Positions 44,843 through 51,938 of a DNA stretch of 64,000 nt are shown here, piece by piece (position 1 is the stretch's first letter; each line of letters begins with the position of its first letter). The notes below the pieces were generated by a model. That model was not told where the DNA came from. It saw only the letters and a list, made by a program, of their open reading frames with translations, and searched no databases. The stretch is from contig NZ_SMFU01000011.1 in the NCBI RefSeq assembly GCF_004339595.1, forward strand, positions 62,001 to 126,000, written 5' to 3'. Both the position numbers and the translations under genes were made by a program. This DNA comes from Marinobacterium mangrovicola (GTDB lineage: Bacteria; Pseudomonadota; Gammaproteobacteria; Pseudomonadales; Balneatricaceae).

Positions 44843-46747
44843 TTAATGTGCAGTGCCGCAGAACTTCTCGCTACACAGGTTCTCATAGCAGTTCACCTTG
44901 GCATCGATAGAGCATTTATACTCCCCCTCAGCCGAGGCCGACTCTTTACAAACCGGCTGTTGGGCCCAGCGAATTTCGGTCCGCATAGAGCTCCCACAAA
45001 ATTTGGACGCTTGGTTTTCCAGATTTGTTTTTGCTACATCTACAGCATATTCGTATTTTAAAAATGTGTCGGTGGTGCCAGTAAATGGGTAGTCGCGACC
45101 TGATCCCACATACTGATTTTCTTTGGGAGGTTGCTCCACGCTTCGGTTCGATTGAGTGGTCGCGGTCTGCATTTCGATATCATTAGCGGGGGTGCTTTCA
45201 CTCGTTGAGGCACTACGCGCAGCTACCTGAGTAGAGGTGCTAGTCGAGGTAGACTCTTGTTGTCTGTTTTGGTTTCCAGAGGTTACTACCTGTGACGCTT
45301 GTTCGACTTCTCCTTGTTCTTGGGAAATGTCTGGCATATTTGAATTGGCTCCCAGCGCAGATGAACCGGCTGGGAGGTTGGCGTTTGTGCTGGCTGTAGC
45401 AGGGGTGAATGAACGCTGAAAAGCGGCGTCGCTCCTGATTCGGTCGCCGATCTCGGTATCGAAATTCTGTTGCAGGTTCATCATAGCCTGGCCGTTTGTA
45501 CCGCCAACCACATCAGAGGCGAATGCACTGCCTATTTGGATCTTGGAAATGCTGTCGATGTCGGCTGTACCAATAATGGCGGTGCCGGCTGCCAGGGCGA
45601 AGACCTGGCCAAAGTCGATATTGCTGCTCCCGTCTCCCCATTGGACGAGAACGCCCTCATCGTATTTTATGGGGACCGGTTTATCGAAAGAGTCATCATA
45701 GTAGATTTTAAACCAGCCCTGCTCTTCACCATTAACGTATCGCCCTACAGTATATTCTGTGTAAAACGAGTCTATGTTGTTGTAAATCTCATAACCAACG
45801 CCGTTCCAGGTGTCATCTTTAGTTTCGCCCACACGAATAAAGTTGAAGCCATTGTAAAAGCCTGATATGCCCTCCCGGCTCCCTTCACTATAGGTGCCGA
45901 GGGTCACCTGATAAGTTGGCATACTCGCATACTCGGACTTAATTTGTTTGGCCGCCAATCCGTCAAAATTACCGTTTTTGAAGTCGCCGACAGATCGCAC
46001 ATACATTTGATCTGTATAGTTCCATATATTGATCCCGAACCCCTGAAAATGACCCTTGTTATCGAAGTCGCCATAGCGATGCCATTGGTAGCCGCTCTTT
46101 CTGAGCTCAGTTGTTAAAAGCCGAGCGTTTCGGCCTGCATTGGGAACACCTCCGATCTGGATCACACGGCGTCCGTCCGAACGCACCATGGTAAAGATCC
46201 CTTCAATCATTACTCCGCGGTCAAAACGCCCAACAAACTTGGCATCCGCCTGATCCGCTCTCGCCACACCCACACCTTGCGCTATTCCATTCAGACAGCT
46301 GCCTCGTACAAACTGCCAATCAAAGATATTAGGTTCATCGTTTGAGTTGGGGAAAAAGCCGTTTTTGTTAGTGATCGTACAAGCTGCTTCCTGACCGATC
46401 TCGGGATAGTAGGCTTCGACCGCCTTATCAAACCCCGCGCGGACAAGGTTGATATCGTTCATCATTGCCCGATGGTCGTATCGATTATTGAAACTGTCGA
46501 GAATAGCCAACTGGCGTGGATTGAATTGGAGTTCGTAAGGAGGTCCAGCAGGGTCTGGGGCGGTTGCGATTTTGATCATCTGCTTTTCCAGATCATTCAC
46601 AACAGGTGACTTTATATATCGGTTGCCACCGTAGGTCTTAAGATCTCTTGCGAAGTCCTGACTGTAGCCTTCAGGGGTGATAGAGCATCCAGCAAGCGCT
46701 GTCAGTGCTGATGAGAGTATGAACAGTTTTATCCATTGATTATTCAC
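44843..46747 (-). CDS. Large lipoprotein with MORN-like repeats, unknown function
   Basis: A 634-residue lipoprotein; signal FILSSALTALAGC with the lipobox cysteine near residue 21. Residues about 140-360 hold MORN-like units with G-x-G spacing (GIAQGVGVARADQADAKFVG, GHFQGFGINIWNYTDQMYVR, DDTWNGVGYEIYNNIDSFYT). A low-complexity Ser/Thr/Gln stretch follows (about 470-540), then a cysteine-rich C-terminal domain (about seven cysteines, e.g. VCKESASAEGEYKCSIDAKV). The start is GTG at 46747 with a weak AGGGA. It is AT-richer than the flanking core genes and resembles in style the exported operon at 32.6-36.5 kb. Confidence 0.72.
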   Translation of the reverse strand: MNNQWIKLFILSSALTALAGCSITPEGYSQDFARDLKTYGGNRYIKSPVVNDLEKQMIKIATAPDPAGPPYELQFNPRQLAILDSFNNRYDHRAMMNDINLVRAGFDKAVEAYYPEIGQEAACTITNKNGFFPNSNDEPNIFDWQFVRGSCLNGIAQGVGVARADQADAKFVGRFDRGVMIEGIFTMVRSDGRRVIQIGGVPNAGRNARLLTTELRKSGYQWHRYGDFDNKGHFQGFGINIWNYTDQMYVRSVGDFKNGNFDGLAAKQIKSEYASMPTYQVTLGTYSEGSREGISGFYNGFNFIRVGETKDDTWNGVGYEIYNNIDSFYTEYTVGRYVNGEEQGWFKIYYDDSFDKPVPIKYDEGVLVQWGDGSSNIDFGQVFALAAGTAIIGTADIDSISKIQIGSAFASDVVGGTNGQAMMNLQQNFDTEIGDRIRSDAAFQRSFTPATASTNANLPAGSSALGANSNMPDISQEQGEVEQASQVVTSGNQNRQQESTSTSTSTQVAARSASTSESTPANDIEMQTATTQSNRSVEQPPKENQYVGSGRDYPFTGTTDTFLKYEYAVDVAKTNLENQASKFCGSSMRTEIRWAQQPVCKESASAEGEYKCSIDAKVNCYENLCSEKFCGTAH

Positions 46748-46939
46748 AAAGCACGTCCCTTAAAAGTACAAGCCCAAATATTTTAGTATCTATAAGAAGA
46801 CTATTTTTATAATTTGAAAAAATCAACGAATATTAGCCGGAATCTACTCGGCTTAACCTACTAAAAAACGGGAAATCTCGAAGCTTCCTGGGCAAGGTAG
46901 TTAAAACATGGATATTAAATATTCTAGAAAGTTTGTGAT

Positions 46940-47033
46940 CAGGTCTGTGGACGTTGGATGGTGGCAGAGTATAAAAAATGGAAAGCTGCGCCCGAGTCCA
47001 ATGAAAGCTATCCGTGGAAAGTGCTACTGAAGT
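46940..47033 (+). pseudogene. Remnant of an Ada-type metal-binding gene (tandem duplicate)
   Basis: About 94 bp here align with the 3' end of the intact gene at 47429-47719: MVAEYKKWKAAPESNESYPW and the stop are kept, but a 1-bp deletion breaks the frame near the RPCGRC motif and the whole 5' part is gone. Repeat copy D follows it just as copy E follows the intact gene, so gene plus repeat were duplicated together and one gene copy decayed. Confidence 0.82.
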
Positions 47034-47059
47034 AACTGCTCCAGGTTTTGAGCCTGCTA

Positions 47060-47290
47060 GTGGCACCGATAACCCCTTCAGCGCAGCCGAGCATCGCAGG
47101 CTGAAAGAGGAAAAAGGGACCGACTGTCTGAGCCGCGTAGCGGCGAGTTTGGAGATCCCGCTCTTTCAGACGAGAAGCACAGGGTAATCGGCGCAGCCGA
47201 TCAAGCTGTCGGGGCGGTTTAGGATTGTTAAGGATCTTGGCCGTCCAAGATCCTTGACTCGCCAGCAGGCGAAACCTGCAATCAAGCAGC
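47060..47290 (+). repeat. Structured dispersed repeat, copy D
   Basis: Fourth copy, downstream of the decayed Ada-type gene. It is nearly identical to copy A in the middle (GCGGCGAGTTTGGAGATC) and to copy E at both ends (TGGCACCGA..., ...TGGCCGTCCAAGATCC, CCTGCAATCA). It fills most of the gap before the intact duplicate gene. It is the only one of the five not between convergent genes. Confidence 0.92.
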
Positions 47291-47428
47291 CCCGCTTTAA
47301 CCAAAAGTCCCATTTTCTGAATCGCATCGCATGCAATACTCAATCAGAACCTAAAGGTTGGTTACGCATAGATACATTAATTGAAGCGTCGAATGACCGT
47401 CATTAATCGGTAGTTAAGAGGGTAGCGG

Positions 47429-47719
47429 ATGAAGACCTACGAGCTTCTGGCAGCGGATGGAAACACGGTCCGCAGTGGAACCCCGGGTAAGTTGGGCGGC
47501 AACTCCAAGGCGGGTATCTATGGACGTCTGGACTGCACGGCAGCGAACGCTGCGCTGTCAAAAGGTTACGCGGAGCACCGTGTGTTTTTCGCAGATGAAG
47601 CCACGGCGATTGAGGCCGGCTACAGGCCTTGTGGACGCTGCATGGTGGCAGAGTACAAAAAATGGAAGTCAGGTCCCGATGAAAATGAAGACTACCCATG
47701 GAAGGTACTCCCCAAGTGA
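47429..47719 (+). CDS. Ada-type metal-binding domain protein
   Basis: A 96-residue stand-alone protein related to the N-terminal zinc domain of Ada. The block HRVFFADEATAIEAGYRPCG, followed by RCMVAEY, is the usual second half (C-x2-C). The first half, GIYGRLDCTAANAA, keeps only the second cysteine of Ada's C-x3-C; the position of the methyl-accepting cysteine (Cys38 in Ada) is glycine. It is therefore unlikely to repair methylphosphotriesters as Ada does, though it may still bind metal or nucleic acid. AGAGGG precedes the ATG. It has a decayed tandem copy upstream and repeat copy E downstream. Confidence 0.82.
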   Translation: MKTYELLAADGNTVRSGTPGKLGGNSKAGIYGRLDCTAANAALSKGYAEHRVFFADEATAIEAGYRPCGRCMVAEYKKWKSGPDENEDYPWKVLPK

Positions 47720-47740
47720 TAACTTCTTGCCAAAACCATC

Positions 47741-47995
47741 TAATGGCACCGACAACCCCTTCAGCGCAGCCGAGCATGGCAGGCTGAAAGAGGAAAAAGG
47801 GACCGACTGTCTGAGCCGCGTAGCGGCGACTTACTTTGAGGTGGAGAGTCGGTCCCGCTCTTTCAGGCGAGAAGCACAGGGTAATCGGCGTAGCCGATCA
47901 AGCTGTCGGGGCGGCTTAGGATTGTTAAGGATCTTGGCCGTCCAAGATCCTTGACTCGCCAGTAGGCGAAACCTGCAATCAGCCAGTGCTGCCAA
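47741..47995 (+). repeat. Structured dispersed repeat, copy E (best-folded)
   Basis: Fifth copy, between the Ada-type gene and the convergent pyrophosphatase gene. It shows the fullest fold: CTGAAAGAG (47784-47792) and GGGACCGACT (47799-47808) pair exactly with AGTCGGTCCC (47847-47856) and CTCTTTCAG (47858-47866). The ATCGGCGTAGCCGAT palindrome, AAGGATCTTGG/CCAAGATCCTT hairpin and AGGCGAAACCT hairpin follow, and the element ends CCAGTGCTGCCAA. Confidence 0.93.
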
Positions 47996-47998
47996 ACA

Positions 47999-48032
47999 CA
48001 AAAAAGCCCCGCGAAAAAATCCGCAGGGCTCC
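47999..48032 (-). terminator. Terminator after the pyrophosphatase gene
   Basis: On the minus strand: AGCCCTGCG-gatttttt-CGCGGGGCTTTTTT, a strong stem with six T's, 30 bp after the stop. Confidence 0.85.
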
Positions 48033-48063
48033 CACTCAGCCAGCCGGCTGAATAACCAAACTC

Positions 48064-48768
48064 TTACTGCTGATCCTGATAACTCTTAGCCGCCGCCACA
48101 GCCACTTTCTTGGCTTCGTCAGGCCCCGCAAAACCCTGGCTTTCCATACCGCCATCCGGGCCTTTGTAGTTGCTGAACCAGAGATCGACGATCTGGCTGG
48201 CGCCACCGAACTCGGCGTCGAGCTGTTCCAGGCTTTCGATGTTGGCGAACGGGGAGTCTTTGGTCAGCACCGCGATCAGTTTGTCGTCCTGTTCGCCGTC
48301 GTCGAGCATCTTCAGCACGCCGATCAGACGCACATCAACCACTTCACCGCGCGGTAGTGCCTGGCCCAGGATCAGCACGTCCAGCGGGTCGCCGTCGCCG
48401 CCGAGTTCTTTCGGCAGGGCAGTGCCGGGGATGGCGCCGTAGTTCCCCGGGTAGCCCAGGTAGTTAACGATGCGCGGCTTGCCCTTTTTGTATTCCCAGT
48501 AAACGTCTTCCGGGTTTTCCTTACTCATTTCCCACTTGGCGGAGGTGCCGGTGGGGATTTCGACCACGGCGCGCAGGGAGCCATCTTCGTTGAACGCCGG
48601 CTGCGCCATCAGGTCGATCTTGCCGCTAATGGTGTAGTCGTCTTTCTGGGTCATCGCCTCAGAGTGACGTGCAGTGTCCGCGTAGGCCAGCCCGCTGATG
48701 GTTTCGGCGTGGAGGTTTGCGCTCAGGGCGAGAAGGGTGGCCGCAGCCAGAAGTGACTTTTTCAACAT
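48064..48768 (-). CDS. Inorganic pyrophosphatase (family I) with signal peptide
   Basis: The ATG at 48768, with AAGGAG upstream, gives 234 residues. The N-terminus is a Sec signal (MLKKSLLAAATLLALSANLHA), unusual for this normally cytoplasmic enzyme. The catalytic core is present: EIPTGTSAKWEM, NYGAIPGTALPKELGGDGDP and DVLILGQALPRGE, where GDGDPLD carries the metal-binding aspartates, then DDKLIAV. It should hydrolyse pyrophosphate to phosphate in the periplasm. The cytoplasmic Ppa would be encoded elsewhere. Start codons further upstream would bury the signal peptide. Confidence 0.88.
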   Translation of the reverse strand: MLKKSLLAAATLLALSANLHAETISGLAYADTARHSEAMTQKDDYTISGKIDLMAQPAFNEDGSLRAVVEIPTGTSAKWEMSKENPEDVYWEYKKGKPRIVNYLGYPGNYGAIPGTALPKELGGDGDPLDVLILGQALPRGEVVDVRLIGVLKMLDDGEQDDKLIAVLTKDSPFANIESLEQLDAEFGGASQIVDLWFSNYKGPDGGMESQGFAGPDEAKKVAVAAAKSYQDQQ

Positions 48769-49103
48769 GCTTGCTCCTTGATTGAATGGAGCCAATCTAG
48801 CAATAGCCTGTGACAGCCTTTTGAAACTGAACCATAAAAGCAGGGCGTCACCCTATCGCAGGGGACTGTTGCCCCTTTTCTTGGTGCTTAACCGGGCAAA
48901 ATTCCTCAGCTGTCAGCAGGGGAAGTCTGGTAGGAATCAGTGCCCCAGCGTGAAAAGCTGAAAAGAGATATCCGGGGTGGCTAGCAGTCGATAGCGCTAA
49001 AATACCGGTATACTGCCGGCCTTTCACTTTTATCAGCCAGCAGTTTTGCGCTGGCCCTGCCTGCTCTGGTCGCCAGTAAGGCTCATACGCTAAAGGATTT
49101 ACG
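48769..49103. other. Intergenic stretch without recognised features
   Basis: A 335-bp divergent region between the exported pyrophosphatase and a 62-residue ORF. Only a TATACT box at 49009-49014 without a good -35 partner stands out. No RNA or repeat was recognised. Confidence 0.5.
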
Positions 49104-49292
49104 ATGGCCCTGATACTCAACAACTACAACATCGTGCGCATCACCGACGGTCAGCAGGTCGTGGAGTGCACCGTAATCAAAATGTGTTTCGACTATGCGG
49201 TGGTTAAATACCGTGGCAAGCAGTACAAGGTCTCTTATCAGCACATTAATCAAGTAGTTGGGCACGAGTTGCTGCTCCCGGTTGGGGACTAA
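49104..49292 (+). CDS. Small cytoplasmic protein, unknown
   Basis: A 62-residue frame with AAAGGA at good distance before the ATG. The sequence (LILNNYNIVRITDGQQVVEC, TVIKMCFDYAVVKYRGKQYK) looks like a small beta-rich fold. I do not know the family. Its neighbours, a pyrophosphatase and a YrhK-type gene, give no hint of function. Confidence 0.6.
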   Translation: MALILNNYNIVRITDGQQVVECTVIKMCFDYAVVKYRGKQYKVSYQHINQVVGHELLLPVGD

Positions 49293-49337
49293 CCGGCGCT
49301 GCCGGTCTGGCGGCCTGGCCAGGCGCTGCCACTCCTC

Positions 49338-49613
49338 CTAGCTATCCCAGTTACTCGCCGGAATCCGCTGAATGTGAATATGGCTCGCCAGCCGCAGGGT
49401 AGGGCGGATCAGAAACTGGAAACTGCCGATGATAAACAGCCAGACGGCTGCCTTCTCATCCTGCGGAAATAGAAACAGGATGCTGCCGAGTAGAAACCAG
49501 ACGGCGATGAAAAAGTCATTGATGATGCCGGCCAGTTCGTAGCGGCGTCGGATGATCAGCTCCTCATGACCGAGTTTCAGGGTAAGCGGGTTGTCCACAT
49601 TATCATCAGGCAT
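49338..49613 (-). CDS. YrhK-domain membrane protein
   Basis: Starting at 49613 (GGAGG upstream) the product is 91 residues. It has the YrhK pattern: LKLGHEELIIRRRYELAGII, a membrane hairpin (FFIAVWFLLGSILFLF and AVWLFIIGSFQFLIRPTL) and RLASHIHIQR. YrhK proteins are small membrane proteins of unknown role. It converges with the 62-residue gene. Confidence 0.85.
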   Translation of the reverse strand: MPDDNVDNPLTLKLGHEELIIRRRYELAGIINDFFIAVWFLLGSILFLFPQDEKAAVWLFIIGSFQFLIRPTLRLASHIHIQRIPASNWDS

Positions 49614-49837
49614 TGGACCTCCTTTTCGGGTTGCTGTGATTGTTGGGTTGAGATGCGCCGAGAGCATGATGGTTTCATCTCCAGGCTAAACCGCGGGTAA
49701 TGGGTTGCTCTGTTTCGAGCGTTCTGTCGTATCAAAGACGTAGAAAAATAGTCAACTTTATCTGGAGGATTCCCGCCTCCAATTTGGTAGACTGCGCGCC
49801 TGAAACGAACACCCGCAACACTGTACGAGGAAATTCA

Positions 49838-50227
49838 ATGCGCTGCGTAATACGACTCTTTTTCAGACTGCTGCGTCGGCTGCTGATGCCGTTCATGCTG
49901 ATCTATGCGGCTGTCTCCAAACCCAAGCCGATTACGCGTGACCAACAGGCGCAGACCCAGGTGGACACTGAGTGCCGCAATCTGACGCTGTACCAGTTTG
50001 CGACCTGTCCATTCTGTATCAAGGTAAAAAAAGAGATCCACCGTCTGGCGCTGCCAATTGGTATGGCGAACGTGCAGAAAGATGCCCAGGCGCGTGCAGA
50101 GCTGGAGCATGGCGGTGGCCGTGTGAAGGTGCCCTGCCTTAAGATCGAGCATCAGGATGGTCGCGTCGAGTGGATGTACGAGTCATCCGATATCAATGAC
50201 TACCTGCGTCAGCGCTTCGCGCCCTGA
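49838..50227 (+). CDS. Glutaredoxin-like membrane-anchored protein
   Basis: With the ATG at 49838 (GAGGAAA upstream) the product is 129 residues. An N-terminal segment (FFRLLRRLLMPFMLIYAAVS) may anchor it. A glutaredoxin fold follows: LTLYQFATCPFCIKVKKEIH with the CPFC active site, VKVPCLKIE with the cis-proline, and YESSDINDYLRQRF. It is likely a thiol-disulfide oxidoreductase or glutathione-S-transferase N-domain-like protein. The next gene starts 12 bp on and is probably cotranscribed. Confidence 0.85.
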   Translation: MRCVIRLFFRLLRRLLMPFMLIYAAVSKPKPITRDQQAQTQVDTECRNLTLYQFATCPFCIKVKKEIHRLALPIGMANVQKDAQARAELEHGGGRVKVPCLKIEHQDGRVEWMYESSDINDYLRQRFAP

Positions 50228-50239
50228 GGTCGGCTTGTC

Positions 50240-50521
50240 ATGAGCTTTTTACGCATCTTCAGCTGGCTGTTGCTCACCTTCGGTGTGGTGGGCTTTGGCG
50301 CTGTGGTGCTCGGGCTGGTGCCGGATATCGGCGCCAAGGGCCCGGCCCTGGTGCTACTGGCAGTTCAGATCGTCTTCGCTGGCGTTGTTGTATACGGCTT
50401 CCGTCTGGTGGCGCAGGAACGCCTGAGCCCGCGCATCCTGTTCTGGGGTGGCTGGGTGCTGATTATCACCTTCGTGATCACCGGGCAGATCTGGATCAAC
50501 CGTTTCCAGATCAACCTCTAG
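50240..50521 (+). CDS. Small membrane protein, unknown
   Basis: A 93-residue protein with three hydrophobic segments (FSWLLLTFGVVGFGAVVLGL, PALVLLAVQIVFAGVVVYGF and ILFWGGWVLIITFVITGQIW). It lies 12 bp after the glutaredoxin-like gene. I do not recognise a family. Confidence 0.62.
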   Translation: MSFLRIFSWLLLTFGVVGFGAVVLGLVPDIGAKGPALVLLAVQIVFAGVVVYGFRLVAQERLSPRILFWGGWVLIITFVITGQIWINRFQINL

Positions 50522-50865
50522 GGCTTCTCATCAGTTTGGGGTGCCGCTGTGTTAGCCCAACCCACTGATCCGCTTTACAAAAAACTCTAATACAGGCATC
50601 TTTGAGCTGTCCCTCGATGTTGCTAATCGACGTCAGTGTTACGGGCGTAGCCAGAATCGGTGCCTGCAAATCTCACAGATCTCACCGTATTCATAGGCCT
50701 GCGACCGACTATAAAAAGTGGGCCCGGCATAACAGGAAGGCCGTAAACCCGCACAGAGACACTTCTACCTGAGCTGAAACCGGCGGCGTTTTGCGTCTAC
50801 TGGTTTAGTTTCGCGTGGGTGAATGTCCAGACACTGGCCGACTTTCTATGCTTAGGGAGAGTGGG
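50522..50865. other. Intergenic stretch without recognised features
   Basis: A 344-bp gap before the PAS/chemoreceptor gene. I looked for a c-di-GMP riboswitch, a flagellar-type promoter and other leader RNAs and found no convincing match. Confidence 0.5.
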
Positions 50866-51852
50866 ATGTTTCTCGGAAAACGACTTCAGGAGATGGCGGG
50901 GCAGGTTGCCGACGGAATCAATCAGATTGTCGACGGTAATCCCGGCACCTTACAGCAAGCTGACACCTATCCGGCACTGGGCAATGCGCTGCAGCGTTTG
51001 AATGCCGGATGGCAGGATCTACAGGGACAGGTCGATGCGCCGCTGAGAGAAAAAGAGCAGTTGGAACTACAGCTCGAAGAGCTAAAAACGGAACTGCGGG
51101 GTCTCGCTGATCAGCGTGACAGTTACCGGATGGAGCTGGAGCAGACCCAGGCACAGCTGCAGGATGCTCAAGCGGAAATCTATTCGCTGAAGCAGGAAGA
51201 GCAGGTCTGGGGGTTGATCAAACGGGCGATGGTGGAAGGTAGTTGGGATTACCTGGTCATCGATGGCGACCCGGATCACCCCGATAACGTGCTGCGCTGG
51301 TCTTCGGAGTTTCGTGACCTGATCGGCTACACCGCAGCGGAGTTTCCCGATGGCTGGGACTCTTTCGAGGCAGTGTGCCACCCGGAAGATTTCAAGAAGG
51401 CGTTTGAAGCCTTTGGTGAATTTACCGCCAATACCGACCCCAACGCGAGCTACACCGTTGAATACCGGATGAAGCACAAAACTGACGGCTACATCTGGTT
51501 TCGTGAGCGAGGGCTAGGGTTACGTGATGAGCAGGGCAAGCTGTGTCGGGTGGTCGGCGCGTCCAGTGATATCAGCGAGGAGAAACGTGCCGAAACCCTG
51601 CATCAGCGCGAACTGGGCGTCATGCAGAACACCTATGAGCAGATCTCCGGCGTGGTGGATGTGATCCGCGCCATCGCCGAGCAGACCAACCTGCTGGCAC
51701 TGAACGCAGCGATTGAAGCGGCCCGTGCTGGAGAAACCGGTCGCGGATTTTCTGTTGTTGCGGATGAGGTCAAACTGCTCGCCGGACGGACCCGTGATGC
51801 GACTCAGAGAATCCAGGATATGCTGGGTGACTTCAAGAAACAGGTTGAGTAA
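50866..51852 (+). CDS. Minimal cytoplasmic chemoreceptor (coiled coil-PAS-MCP tip)
   Basis: The ATG at 50866 has AGGGAGA upstream and gives 328 residues. A long coiled coil ([20 protein letters not shown] and beyond) is followed by a PAS/PAC domain at about residues 120-235 ([20 protein letters not shown] ... [18 protein letters not shown]). The C-terminus is only the MCP hairpin tip, with the conserved [20 protein letters not shown] and [20 protein letters not shown]. No membrane segment and no HAMP domain are present. The MCP domain lacks most of the usual long bundle. It may signal through CheA/CheW or another pathway. Confidence 0.85.
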   Translation: MFLGKRLQEMAGQVADGINQIVDGNPGTLQQADTYPALGNALQRLNAGWQDLQGQVDAPLREKEQLELQLEELKTELRGLADQRDSYRMELEQTQAQLQDAQAEIYSLKQEEQVWGLIKRAMVEGSWDYLVIDGDPDHPDNVLRWSSEFRDLIGYTAAEFPDGWDSFEAVCHPEDFKKAFEAFGEFTANTDPNASYTVEYRMKHKTDGYIWFRERGLGLRDEQGKLCRVVGASSDISEEKRAETLHQRELGVMQNTYEQISGVVDVIRAIAEQTNLLALNAAIEAARAGETGRGFSVVADEVKLLAGRTRDATQRIQDMLGDFKKQVE

Positions 51853-51880
51853 TCGAATCTTAAATTGTGCGGCAAACGAG

Positions 51881-51918
51881 AAGGCCCCTCAGCTTCTATG
51901 CAGCTGACGGGCCTTTTG
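51881..51918. terminator. Terminator between chemoreceptor and carboxylesterase genes
   Basis: AAGGCCCCTCAGCT-tctatgc-AGCTGACGGGCCTTTTG is a long stem with one mismatch and a short T tract, usable in both directions for the two convergent genes. Confidence 0.85.
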
Positions 51919-51938
51919 TTTTCGGTTCTGGCTCAGGA

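Noticed and set aside
47457-47954. Short frames with SAAEHRRLKE- and SRSFRREAQ-type sequence inside the structured repeats
   Set aside because: They recur in every repeat copy because the DNA repeats, begin in different neighbouring sequence, and have no ribosome sites. The conserved signal is pairing of the DNA or RNA, not protein.
50522-50865. c-di-GMP riboswitch or flagellar promoter before the PAS chemoreceptor gene
   Set aside because: No GGCAAACC-type core and no TAAA-N15-GCCGATAA match could be found.
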